A stretch of DNA of 12,205 bases from Gammaproteobacteria bacterium (GCA_029859555.1 JAOUCV010000033.1:1-12205); one strand, 5' to 3'; shown: positions 1 through 7,144, counted from the first letter of the stretch. Numbers and translations: made by a program. The notes: generated from the sequence alone by a model not told the origin.

Positions 1-1
1 T

Positions 2-124
2 GAAGCTGATTCTGCAGGTCAGGCAGACCAGGCGGAACCTGATTCTGCAGGCCAGGCAGACCAGGCGGAAGCTGATTCTGCAGGTCAGGCAGACCAGGCT
101 GAAGCTGATTCTGCAGGCCAGGCT
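2..124 (+). repeat. 33-bp in-frame tandem repeat, about 3.7 copies
   Basis: Units begin at 2, 35, 68 and 101; the last is incomplete, and the array probably continues upstream of the window. Each unit encodes EADSAGQADQA, with one Ala-to-Pro change in the second copy. Copies differ by only one to a few bases, which indicates recent duplication or ongoing homogenisation. Confidence 0.93.
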
Positions 125-919
125 GCTTTGGGCTATCAGGCTGTCGACAGCGGGGCTGTAGTTTCAGGTACTCCTGTGGTCGAAGAGGCGCCGCAGCAGA
201 CTGATGCTGTTACGCCGGCCGCAGAGTCAGCAAGCGCGCCTTTGGAACATCAGGCTGTCGAGAGTGGGGCTGTGGTTTCAGGTACCCCAGTGATCGAAGA
301 GGCGCCGCAGCAGGTTGATGCTGTTACGTCGGCCGCAGAGGCAGCAAGCGCGCCTGACGCGGCGCCGGTTCAGCAACAGACTGAGCAGCAGCTTGCACCG
401 GTTGCTGAAGACAATGCAAAGCAGGTGGCTCCTGAACCTGAACCTGTTGACTCAGAGCCCGGGGTTGCCGCTACAACGCCTGAGCCGGTTATCCCGGATG
501 AACCGGCACCGCAAGCTGAGCCGTCTCAACCACCAGCATCCACACCGCCGTCACTGCTTTCGGATTTACCCGCTGAAACAGTCGACAGCAGCAAGGCAAA
601 GACAGCTTACGAATTGCTGGCGGCTGCCAGAGAAGCTTACTGGCTGCGTGACTATAAAGGGGCAGAGAAACATTACCTTCAGTTGATCGAGGTGGAACCG
701 GATAATCCGGATGGCTACGGCGAGCTTGGTAATATGTATTTTGCGCAAGGCCAATGGGAACAAGCTGCTGCTGCATACTACGACGCTGGTGTACGCATGA
801 TCAATGAAGGGATGGTGGTACAGGCTCGACAACTGGTCGATGTCATCCGTGGTCTGAATGGCGGGCAGGCGGATGAGCTTGAAAAGCAGGTTGACGCTGC
901 CAGCCAGAACACGCCCTGA
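2..919 (+). CDS. Repeat-rich TPR protein, 5' end missing
   Basis: The frame is open from base 2 and ends with TGA at 917-919, so the start lies upstream of the window; 305 residues are visible. The N-terminal two thirds is low complexity, rich in Ala, Glu, Gln and Pro, and contains two families of tandem repeats (an 11-residue unit EADSAGQADQA, then a 38-residue unit). The last ~100 residues form a compact domain with two TPR-like helix pairs: one around AREAYWLRDYKGAEKHYLQL, ending in the typical EPDNPDGY turn, and a second around GNMYFAQGQWEQAAAAYYDA. TPRs normally bind partner proteins; the acidic/proline-rich stretch may be a flexible linker, possibly following an N-terminal membrane anchor outside the window (inference). 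The next gene begins 37 bases downstream on the same strand, suggesting one transcript. Specific function unknown. The TPR call is fairly secure; the role is not. Confidence 0.8.
   Translation, partial: EADSAGQADQAEPDSAGQADQAEADSAGQADQAEADSAGQAALGYQAVDSGAVVSGTPVVEEAPQQTDAVTPAAESASAPLEHQAVESGAVVSGTPVIEEAPQQVDAVTSAAEAASAPDAAPVQQQTEQQLAPVAEDNAKQVAPEPEPVDSEPGVAATTPEPVIPDEPAPQAEPSQPPASTPPSLLSDLPAETVDSSKAKTAYELLAAAREAYWLRDYKGAEKHYLQLIEVEPDNPDGYGELGNMYFAQGQWEQAAAAYYDAGVRMINEGMVVQARQLVDVIRGLNGGQADELEKQVDAASQNTP
128..355 (+). repeat. 114-bp in-frame tandem duplication, 2 copies
   Basis: Unit 1 is 128-241 and unit 2 is 242-355. Each encodes 38 residues with the shared core QAV(D/E)SGAVVSGTPV followed by EEAPQQ and DAVT. 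By my count about 13 of 114 bases differ, so the copies are older than those of the adjacent 33-bp array. The period preserves the reading frame. Confidence 0.93.
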
Positions 920-956
920 TAAATTTTTTTAACCCCGAAGCAGTAAGAGGAACGAC

Positions 957-1565
957 ATGATTAAATTGATATGGAATTTGCTGGCGTTGACTGGACTTGC
1001 CCTGGTAGCCGGGCTGGTATGGGTTGCCATAACCTATGGTTTTGGTATGCAGGATGTGAAGAACCTGAAAAACCTCAGTACGTTTGACCCGATGTCACCA
1101 CAGGTCTACATGGATATGACGAAGAGCTTACTGGCAACCGGAAATGGTGCCGAGGCGACCGTCTGGAAACGGCCTGTTGCCGAAGGTCTGAGTGCAGAGG
1201 ACGTGGAAGAAACCATGCGTTTCGTGGCGAATGAACATAATTTCAAGAATGTAGGCGAATTACCACTTTCTGATCAGGTTGCTGCAATGACGGGGAAAGA
1301 TCAGCGCTTCTGGAAGATCTATATGTTCTGCAACCCATTGACAGCAGCCAAGATGATTGATTATTCCGATGCCTTTTCGGCCTACCTGCCTTGTCGGGTA
1401 GCGCTTGTCGAGGACAAGGAGGGCCAATTGTGGCTGTACACGCTCAACATGGACATGATGATCCATGGTGGTGCCGAGTTGCCACCTGAACTCTTCGAGG
1501 AGGCCAACCAGGTCAAGGATATAATCCTGGACATCATGAATCGCGGCGCAGAAGGTGAATTCTGA
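957..1565 (+). CDS. Membrane-anchored DUF302-domain protein
   Basis: 202 residues. The ATG at 957 follows an AAGAGG ribosome-binding site at 945-950. Residues 4-30 form one hydrophobic helix (signal anchor), leaving residues ~31-202 on one side of the membrane, probably the periplasm (inference). The C-terminal half (~85-200) resembles DUF302: an IYMFCNP strand with Cys125, then the family-typical LPCRVALVED at 144-153 followed by a QLWLYTLN strand. DUF302 is a small alpha/beta domain of unresolved function, often in membrane or periplasmic proteins. The gene sits 37 bases after the TPR gene and ~96 bases before the next one, with a stem-loop between. Cys125 and Cys146 could form a redox pair or bind a ligand, but I see no direct evidence. 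The family assignment rests on remembered motifs, not a search. Confidence 0.8.
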   Translation: MIKLIWNLLALTGLALVAGLVWVAITYGFGMQDVKNLKNLSTFDPMSPQVYMDMTKSLLATGNGAEATVWKRPVAEGLSAEDVEETMRFVANEHNFKNVGELPLSDQVAAMTGKDQRFWKIYMFCNPLTAAKMIDYSDAFSAYLPCRVALVEDKEGQLWLYTLNMDMMIHGGAELPPELFEEANQVKDIILDIMNRGAEGEF

Positions 1566-1575
1566 TCGATAGTTC

Positions 1576-1606
1576 GCCCGCAAAGTCAATGGCGTACTTT
1601 GCGGGC
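1576..1606 (+). other. Perfect 11-bp stem-loop inside the gene cluster
   Basis: GCCCGCAAAGT (1576-1586) pairs exactly with ACTTTGCGGGC (1596-1606) across a 9-base loop. No T-run follows, so it is not a standard intrinsic terminator. It starts 10 bases after the DUF302 stop, which fits a processing, attenuation or mRNA-stabilising hairpin. A -10-like TATACT at 1615-1620 follows, but I see no matching -35. Confidence 0.75.
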
Positions 1607-1661
1607 AGCTTGGTTATACTGCAGGATCTGTACAAGGACTAAATATGCGGGAGCTCGATAA

Positions 1662-2165
1662 ATGACTGATTGCCAAGATAAAAGTGTTGATTCCCGGGAA
1701 GATACTGACGAATCCGGTATGCCGCAGAGTATGGCGGTCTGCATGGACAAGTTTGCCAGGACCTTTGAAGCCAGTGCCAGACGCTGGGAACTGGTTGTTT
1801 ATCCTTCCATGCTGGCTTTTATTATTCTTGCGGCCTATGGCTTTTTTCTGATTTACAGCCTCAGTAACGATATCGGGCGGCTGGCCAACAGTATGGATAC
1901 GGTCGTCAATTCCATGGACCACGTGGCTGTGAATATGACAGCCGTTTCCGGCAATGTTGCTCTTATGTCCGGTAATCTGACACATATAGCCACGGATACG
2001 GGCGAGGGTACCCGTTCCATGAAAGACATGCTGGTCAGTCTCGACAGGATGAATACCACCATGGCGGTGATTGCGGTTCCCATGTACCAGATTCGTAACG
2101 ACATGGGGCGGATGAGCAGTAATATGCAGCAGGTTGCCGGACCCATGAAAATAATCCCCTGGTAG
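1662..2165 (+). CDS. Single-pass membrane protein with Met-rich heptad coiled coil
   Basis: 167 residues. ATG 1662 has GGGAG at 1649-1653, eight bases upstream. Residues 1-45 are polar and acidic, then charged; ~46-66 form one membrane helix. From residue 67 to 164 the sequence divides without a gap into 14 heptads, such as LANSMDT, VVNSMDH and MSSNMQQ. Val, Ile, Met or Leu sits at position 1 in nearly every heptad, and Met (occasionally Val, Leu, Ile or Thr) at position 5, giving the 3-4 spacing of a coiled coil. A glycine-rich heptad near 111-117 looks like a hinge. The protein ends in PMKIIPW. I do not recognise a named family. It lies between the DUF302 gene and a dynamin-like GTPase, so a scaffold or oligomerising membrane partner is plausible (inference). 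The helical stalk beside a membrane segment recalls chemoreceptor stalks, but there is no signalling tip. Confidence 0.75.
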   Translation: MTDCQDKSVDSREDTDESGMPQSMAVCMDKFARTFEASARRWELVVYPSMLAFIILAAYGFFLIYSLSNDIGRLANSMDTVVNSMDHVAVNMTAVSGNVALMSGNLTHIATDTGEGTRSMKDMLVSLDRMNTTMAVIAVPMYQIRNDMGRMSSNMQQVAGPMKIIPW

Positions 2166-2246
2166 TATCGCGATTGCACATGACGGTTGGACAGGCCTGT
2201 TAATGACAGGGGCAATAGCAAAGCTGTTCTAAAAAAGGGACGACTG

Positions 2247-3800
2247 ATGTTTAGCGCTGGTAAAACCATCAAGCACAGACTTAAAAATCTTGAACAGCAT
2301 CTGAAGAAAGAAAATCCGGTGCTGGTCGAGGCGGTACAGAGCTATCGATTGCTGGACCGGGTCGGCCATTCCATGGGAATCCTCGCTTCCGACCAGTCAT
2401 TCGCAACCCAGATATCCTGGTGGCCGATGATCTCGGTGCTGGGTACTTTCTCAGCCGGCAAGTCGACATTTATCAACCATTACCTCGGGCAGTCCTTGCA
2501 GGACACCGGTAATCAGGCTGTTGATGACAAGTTTACCGTCGTCTGTTTTGGTGGTGACCATGGCACCAAGGCGTTGCCTGGTTCGGCCCTGGATGCCGAT
2601 CCACGCTTTCCGTTCTATCAGATCAGTAACGAACTCGAGAAAGTTGCCCAGGGTGAGGGGCGGCGTGTAGATACTTACCTGCAGCTGAAAACCAGCCCCA
2701 GCGAGAAGCTGCGGGGCCGGATCATGATTGATTCTCCCGGTTTTGATGCGGATTCTCAACGAACAGCTACCCTGCGGCTAACCAACCACATCATCGATTT
2801 GTCAGATCTCGTGCTGGTGTTTTTTGATGCCCGGCATCCGGAACCCGGTGCAATGCGGGATACGCTCGCGCATCTTGTTGGCGAGACCATCCACCGTCCC
2901 GATGCAACCAAGTTTGTTTTTATATTGAACCAGATGGATACCACCGCACGGGACGACAACCCGGAGGAAGTCGTGGGGGCCTGGCAACGTGCGCTGGCAC
3001 AGGAAGGTCTGACAGCAGGACGCTTTTATTGCATCTATAATCCGGAAGTTGCAGTTACTATCGAAGACGACTCATTACGTCGGCGATACGAGTCCAAGCG
3101 AGATCATGATCTTGAGGAAATTCACCAGCGCATTCAGGGTGTAGGCGTTGAACGTGCCTATCGAATTACCGGGGCACTGGAGAAAACCGCGCATCATATC
3201 GAAGAGAAACTTGTGCCGCAGATTGAGTCACTGAAGGCACGCTGGCGCAAACTGGTGTATCGGGCGGATGCCCTGTTTGCACTCTTTTACCTGGTGGCTG
3301 GTGTATTCCTGATGCAGTGGCTGGGATTCAGGGACGGTTTCAGACTGACGACGCCGGACTGGTGGCAGGGTTCAAGTAACAACATAGCCTGGACGCTGAT
3401 ATTTGCTTTTCTGGCAGCGGGCGGCTTCATTTTTCTGCACTTCAAGGCACGTAAATTTGCACAGCGACGGCTTGTCGGACAGCTGGAAAAGGCGAGTTCA
3501 CCCGGGCTGGAGCTGGAACGCATTCGAAATGCCTTTGTGTTTAACACGCGTCCGTGGCACAGCATATTCAGAAAGTCTCCGGTTGGTTGGGGCAACCGTA
3601 ACTACCGGCGCTTGCAGCGTGTTATAGATTCAGCAAATCACTATGTGCAACGCCTCAATGACACTTTTACCGATCCGTCAGGGGATCAGTCGACTCCACA
3701 GAAGCCATCTCCACCACTTGCAGTGGTCGCACCTATCAACAAGGAAACATCAGTGGCAGACGACCCCGGCGAGCCTGTGCCGGACAGGCACGTCACCTGA
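2247..3800 (+). CDS. Dynamin/EHD-like membrane GTPase
   Basis: 517 residues. I choose ATG 2247 because an A-rich GGGA box (2237-2240) lies six bases upstream; an in-frame TTG at 2187 would add 20 unremarkable residues and has no such site. GTPase motifs in order: G1 GTFSAGKS at 66-73, G2 threonine Thr97 in DDKFT, G3 DSPGF at 162-166, and G4 NQMD at 228-231. The segment LVLVFFDARHPEPGAM after G3 resembles EHD/dynamin-type large GTPases. Residues ~300-340 are helical, followed by two membrane helices (~342-360 and ~380-398), a basic helical region, and a proline-rich polar tail from ~475. Dynamin-like proteins hydrolyse GTP to remodel or tether membranes; the helix pair would anchor this one at the inner membrane. 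It is last in the four-gene run. Its membrane target is unknown. A generic dynamin-family label is safest. Confidence 0.85.
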   Translation: MFSAGKTIKHRLKNLEQHLKKENPVLVEAVQSYRLLDRVGHSMGILASDQSFATQISWWPMISVLGTFSAGKSTFINHYLGQSLQDTGNQAVDDKFTVVCFGGDHGTKALPGSALDADPRFPFYQISNELEKVAQGEGRRVDTYLQLKTSPSEKLRGRIMIDSPGFDADSQRTATLRLTNHIIDLSDLVLVFFDARHPEPGAMRDTLAHLVGETIHRPDATKFVFILNQMDTTARDDNPEEVVGAWQRALAQEGLTAGRFYCIYNPEVAVTIEDDSLRRRYESKRDHDLEEIHQRIQGVGVERAYRITGALEKTAHHIEEKLVPQIESLKARWRKLVYRADALFALFYLVAGVFLMQWLGFRDGFRLTTPDWWQGSSNNIAWTLIFAFLAAGGFIFLHFKARKFAQRRLVGQLEKASSPGLELERIRNAFVFNTRPWHSIFRKSPVGWGNRNYRRLQRVIDSANHYVQRLNDTFTDPSGDQSTPQKPSPPLAVVAPINKETSVADDPGEPVPDRHVT

Positions 3801-3809
3801 TTTTTACGG

Positions 3810-3827
3810 CGCTGGCATTCGCCAGCG
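3810..3827 (+). terminator. Candidate terminator after the GTPase gene
   Basis: CGCTGGC (3810-3816) pairs with GCCAGCG (3821-3827) over a 4-base loop, 10 bases after the GTPase stop. The following tract (TTCCTGTTTCTG) is only moderately T-rich, so termination may be partial. It sits where the cluster should end, before relA. Confidence 0.5.
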
Positions 3828-3890
3828 TTCCTGTTTCTGCAACTTTTCTGTCTAAAGACGCGTCTGCTTCACTGTATTGGCAAAAAGTCA

Positions 3891-3919
3891 TTTAATAATC
3901 TGTAGCTTATTGCTATATA
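3891..3919 (+). promoter_or_regulatory. Extended -10 promoter abutting the relA start
   Basis: TGCTATATA at 3911-3919 is an extended -10 element (TGn plus TATATA). A weak -35 (TTTAAT, 3891-3896) lies at 17-bp spacing. Transcription would begin near 3925-3926, on or next to the relA ATG. No purine-rich ribosome-binding site lies between. Confidence 0.45.
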
Positions 3920-3925
3920 TGATGG

Positions 3926-6130
3926 ATGGATGAGTTAATCGTATCTTCCCGGTCTGATGAACCGCTCGCGGACGGACTGTTGCCCGTCGGTGAGTGGCTT
4001 AAAGGGCGGCCTGATGCCGAGCGGCAGTTACTCGAAAAGGCTGCGGACTGGGCGATTTCTGCGCATCGCGATCAGCAGCGTGCTTCCGGTGAACCCTATT
4101 TCAGCCATGTGCAGGCTGTTGCCGAAATACTCAGCAGCCTCAAGCTGGATTATGAGACGCTTGCTGCCGCCATGTTGCACGATGTGGTGGAGGATACCGA
4201 GGTTACGCTTGATGATGTCAGGGAAGAGTTTGGGCCGGTTATTGCACGCCTGGTTGATGGTGTTACCAAGATGGAACGTATCGGTGAGTTCCAGCAGCTT
4301 GATCACGAGGGACAGGGAGGCCACGCCCAGGCAGAAAGTCTGCGAAAACTGTTACTGGCGATGGCAAATGATGTGCGGGTTGTGCTCATCAAGCTGGCAG
4401 ACCGTTTGCATAATATGCGGACCTTGCAGCACCTGGGAGAACAGAAACAACAGCGTATCTCCAGGGAAACACTGGATATCTATGCACCACTGGCAAATCG
4501 ACTGGGGATCGGGCAGATCAAGTGGGAGCTGGAGGACCTGTCCCTGCGCTACCTTGAGCCGGCTGCCTACCAGCAACTGGTTGTCCAGCTGGATGAAAAG
4601 CGTGAGTCTCGTGAAGCTTATATAAACAATGTCATCGAACAGATTGAGGCCGAGCTGTTGAAAGCCGGTATCAACGCATCGGTTAGCGGTCGCCCAAAAC
4701 ATATCAACAGTATCTGGCGCAAGATGCAGCGCAAGCAGGTCGACTTTGACCAGATTTTTGATATGCGCGCAGTACGTATCCTGGTGAAGGAGGAGAAGGA
4801 CTGCTATGCGGCTCTCGGTGTTGTGCATGGACTATGGCGGCATATACCGAATGAGTTTGACGACTACATTGCAAATCCCAAAAAAAATATGTATCGCTCT
4901 TTGCACACGGCAGTAGTCGGGCCGGGAGGCTACAACCTGGAAATCCAGATCCGGACCGAGCAAATGCACCAGCATGCCGAACTCGGTGTAGCCGCACACT
5001 GGCGCTACAAGGAAGGCGGTGGCAGTGATGCTGTCTACGAAGATAAGATTGCCTGGCTAAGACAGGTGCTTGAATGGAAGGATGAAGAAGATAGCGCCAC
5101 TGATTTTGTTGATCGCTTCAAGTCCGAAGCCTTTCATGACCGCGTTTATGTATTAACCCCGCAGGGGCGGATTGTTGATTTGCCGCAGGGTGCAACGCCG
5201 CTGGATTTTGCCTACGCGGTACACACCGAGGTCGGACATCGCTGTCGCGGTGCCAAGGTTAATGGCCGTATTGTGCAACTGACCTACCAGCTACAGAACG
5301 GGGAGCAGGTCGAAGTGCTGACAACACGCCAGGGTGAGCCCAGTCGTGACTGGCTGAATGCGCATCTGGGATACCTGAAAACTTCTCGTGCCCGGTCACG
5401 GGTACGGACGTGGTTCAAGCATCAGGATTTTGAACATAATGTTGCCGCAGGACGCAGTATCCTGGACCGGGAGCTGCATCGTCTCGGGGTTACAGACTTG
5501 CCGATAGAAAAAATTGCGAGTCGTTTCAAGCATAAACAGGTTAGCGAATTTCTCGAGTCCGTTGGACATGGCGATATTACCGCCGGACACCTTGCCAATG
5601 CCGTCAATGAGCTGGTGCCGAGAGAGCATGCTAATGATGAAAATCGTCCGCGACTGGCAAAAAGAGAGCATTCTACAACGCCGGGGGGATTTAAAATATT
5701 CGGTGTCGGAAACCTGTTGACCACGACTGCTCGCTGCTGCCACCCGGTGCCCAATGATGCGATCATTGGATACATAACCCGGGGGCGGGGCGTTACGATT
5801 CACCGGCAGGATTGCGGTAATGTGCTGCGTTTGCAAGGCGATGATCGCGATCGACTGATTGAAGTCGAATGGGGCGGTAACACCGGAGAAGGTTATGTCG
5901 TCGACATTGCCGTGGAAGCATATGACCGGTCAGGCCTGTTACGCGACATAACATCGGTACTGGCAAACGAGAAAATAAATCTGCATGGTGTAAATACTGC
6001 AACCGATGAAAGTGACGGTATAGCGCGAATGAGTCTGACGCTGGAAATCGCGAATATTGGGCAGCTAAGCCGTGTGCTGACAAAAATCGGTCAATTGCCT
6101 AACGTGGTCGAGGCGCGCAGGAAGACCTAG
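3926..6130 (+). CDS. relA: RelA-type (p)ppGpp synthetase with intact HD hydrolase domain
   Basis: 734 residues, close to the length of E. coli RelA. An in-frame TGA at 3920-3922 makes ATG 3926 the earliest start; no Shine-Dalgarno is visible. Domains: HD (~35-195), synthetase (~225-365), TGS (~404-465), helical region, conserved Cys/zinc-finger domain (RCCHPVP at 603-609, Cys630) and ACT (~655-730). The synthetase carries EFDD (310-313), the EXDD signature of RelA rather than the RXKD of SpoT/Rel, plus LEIQIRT at 338-344. Over its length it follows RelA, for example GRPKHINSIWRKMQ. Unlike E. coli RelA, the HD site looks complete: Arg52, His61, His85-Asp86, Glu89-Asp90, Asp159 and Asn163, at the spacing of bifunctional Rel enzymes. 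It makes the stringent-response alarmone on starved ribosomes and may also degrade it. A divergent SpoT is the alternative name; no spoT is visible nearby. Confidence 0.93.
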   Translation: MDELIVSSRSDEPLADGLLPVGEWLKGRPDAERQLLEKAADWAISAHRDQQRASGEPYFSHVQAVAEILSSLKLDYETLAAAMLHDVVEDTEVTLDDVREEFGPVIARLVDGVTKMERIGEFQQLDHEGQGGHAQAESLRKLLLAMANDVRVVLIKLADRLHNMRTLQHLGEQKQQRISRETLDIYAPLANRLGIGQIKWELEDLSLRYLEPAAYQQLVVQLDEKRESREAYINNVIEQIEAELLKAGINASVSGRPKHINSIWRKMQRKQVDFDQIFDMRAVRILVKEEKDCYAALGVVHGLWRHIPNEFDDYIANPKKNMYRSLHTAVVGPGGYNLEIQIRTEQMHQHAELGVAAHWRYKEGGGSDAVYEDKIAWLRQVLEWKDEEDSATDFVDRFKSEAFHDRVYVLTPQGRIVDLPQGATPLDFAYAVHTEVGHRCRGAKVNGRIVQLTYQLQNGEQVEVLTTRQGEPSRDWLNAHLGYLKTSRARSRVRTWFKHQDFEHNVAAGRSILDRELHRLGVTDLPIEKIASRFKHKQVSEFLESVGHGDITAGHLANAVNELVPREHANDENRPRLAKREHSTTPGGFKIFGVGNLLTTTARCCHPVPNDAIIGYITRGRGVTIHRQDCGNVLRLQGDDRDRLIEVEWGGNTGEGYVVDIAVEAYDRSGLLRDITSVLANEKINLHGVNTATDESDGIARMSLTLEIANIGQLSRVLTKIGQLPNVVEARRKT

Positions 6131-6145
6131 CGTGCCAGGGTGCAG

Positions 6146-6379
6146 TTATTTTTTACGGCGGCGCGGGATGACAAGTGCGGCAAGACCGAGCCCTGTCAAC
6201 GCCAGTGTGCTGGCTTCCGGGACGGATACCACCTTGCGACTGGCGCCGAAGCGGTTGCCGTTGTTGTGTTGTTTACCATAGGCGTAATGATTGCCGTTAT
6301 TGCCTGGAAGAAAAGCTGGTTTCTCGGCAAAGCTGGCGGTAGAAGCCAGTAACAGCAGTACTAAAATTAAGTGTTTCAT
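6146..6379 (-). CDS. Very small PEP-CTERM sorting-signal protein
   Basis: 77 residues, starting at ATG 6379-6377 with an AGG six bases upstream. An N-terminal signal peptide (MKHLILVLLLLASTASFA, cleavage after Ala18) is followed by only ~34 residues rich in Asn, Gly and His (NNGNHYAYG, HNNGNRFG). The tail is a PEP-CTERM: VPEAST, a short hydrophobic helix LALTGLGLAALVI, and a basic end PRRRKK. Exosortases cleave such tails in bacteria that make extracellular polysaccharide matrices, sending the protein to the surface or matrix. No exosortase gene is in the window. The mature part is unusually short and has no recognisable domain. It converges on relA, the two stops being only 15 bases apart, with no good terminator between. 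The motif is VPEAS rather than the commoner VPEP. Confidence 0.88.
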   Translation of the reverse strand: MKHLILVLLLLASTASFAEKPAFLPGNNGNHYAYGKQHNNGNRFGASRKVVSVPEASTLALTGLGLAALVIPRRRKK

Positions 6380-6550
6380 GGTGCCTGTCCGTGACCTGAT
6401 TTTTAGCTGTGCTTTGCCAGGATAAATGGCGTAGTTAAGTTGTTAACAAGGCTAGCGGCTAATGCAGGTATTTTCTTAACGCTGTCTCCGGGAATGCAGC
6501 AGCTCATCTCACGGTGGTCATGCCGGCAGTATTGCTCACGGGCATATGCT

Positions 6551-6575
6551 GGCAGGCAATCCGGACCTGCCTGCC
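6551..6575 (-). other. 8-bp stem-loop after the 87-residue secreted protein gene
   Basis: GGCAGGCA (6551-6558) pairs with TGCCTGCC (6568-6575) over a 9-base loop, ten bases past the stop of the - strand gene at 6585. There is no T-run, so it may be a Rho-linked or processing hairpin rather than an intrinsic terminator. The surrounding 205 bases (6380-6584) hold no gene I can support; a 10-bp palindrome TTGTTAACAA lies at 6440-6449. Confidence 0.55.
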
Positions 6576-6584
6576 GGGCGTGGT

Positions 6585-6848
6585 TTATTCGCCTTGTACC
6601 CTTTTCAGAAGCAGCAGCCCTGCGACTGCAAGACTGACAATACATATCGTATCGAGCAAGTTGAATTCCACAGGATTATCCTGACCGGCAGGTGCTTTCA
6701 CGATCTCGGCTGGCCTCATGGCGGTGGACTCATGCTGAGACTGAAACTGTGCCGCGCTATGACTGGCAATCGATTTGGTACTGGCCATGGCTGTATTGGC
6801 AAGCGTCGCACTCAGAAATACTGCAGCCGCCAGACCCTTGTAGTTCAT
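6585..6848 (-). CDS. Small secreted protein with C-terminal membrane helix
   Basis: 87 residues, starting at ATG 6848-6846 with AGAGAAG just upstream. A signal peptide (MNYKGLAAAVFLSATLANTAMA, likely cleavage after Ala22) precedes ~40 polar residues rich in Ser, Gln, His and Ala. A C-terminal hydrophobic helix (LLDTICIVSLAVAGLLLL) is followed by KRVQGE. This architecture (signal peptide, short mature region, helix, basic residues) matches proteins handled by sorting enzymes, but it has no PEP, GlyGly or LPXTG motif, so it may simply be a C-terminally anchored membrane protein. It shares strand and a 205-base interval with the PEP-CTERM gene downstream, so the two may be related in role. No family recognised; the coding call rests on the signal peptide and layout. 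Confidence 0.65.
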   Translation of the reverse strand: MNYKGLAAAVFLSATLANTAMASTKSIASHSAAQFQSQHESTAMRPAEIVKAPAGQDNPVEFNLLDTICIVSLAVAGLLLLKRVQGE

Positions 6849-6977
6849 TCAACTTCTCTGTTTGATAATTAAAAAAAGTACAGCTTGCAATTAATCTCTG
6901 CAGCAACTGTATATATGCTAGATACTAATGATATCCGGCACAATTAGACGAAAGTACTAGACAGGTGCTTTATGAAA

Positions 6978-7054
6978 TGGTGCCCCGGAGACGATTCGAA
7001 CGTCCGACCTAGCGCTTAGGAGGCGCTCGCTCTATCCAGCTGAGCTACCGGGGC
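6978..7054 (-). tRNA. tRNA-Arg(CCT)
   Basis: 77 nt including an encoded CCA (complement of 6978-6980). The acceptor stem GCCCCGG/CCGGGGC is perfect. The D arm is GCTC/GAGC. The anticodon stem AGCGC/GCGCT closes the loop CTCCTAA, giving anticodon CCT, which reads AGG. The T arm has a TTCGAAT loop. It lies 14 bases downstream of tRNA-Ala on the same strand and probably shares its transcript. Confidence 0.96.
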
Positions 7055-7068
7055 AGGAGTCTGTAATG

Positions 7069-7144
<76 letters not shown>

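Noticed and set aside
2187..2246. TTG start adding 20 residues to the dynamin-like GTPase
   Set aside because: ATG 2247 has a well-placed GGGA ribosome-binding site and the added residues are not informative.
4881..4910. Met in place of Gly in the synthetase NGYxSLHT motif (here NMYRSLHT)
   Set aside because: Met at this place is common in Rel proteins of other bacteria, so it is not a lesion.
6380..6420. A sigma-54 -24/-12-like element (CTGGCA...AGC) upstream of the PEP-CTERM gene
   Set aside because: PEP-CTERM genes can be sigma-54 controlled, but the GG to GC spacing here is 9 bases rather than 10, so it fails the rule.
6403..6645. An 80-residue - strand frame between the two secreted-protein genes
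   Set aside because: It overlaps the end of the 87-residue gene, is rich in Cys and Arg without pattern, and lacks a signal peptide or domain.
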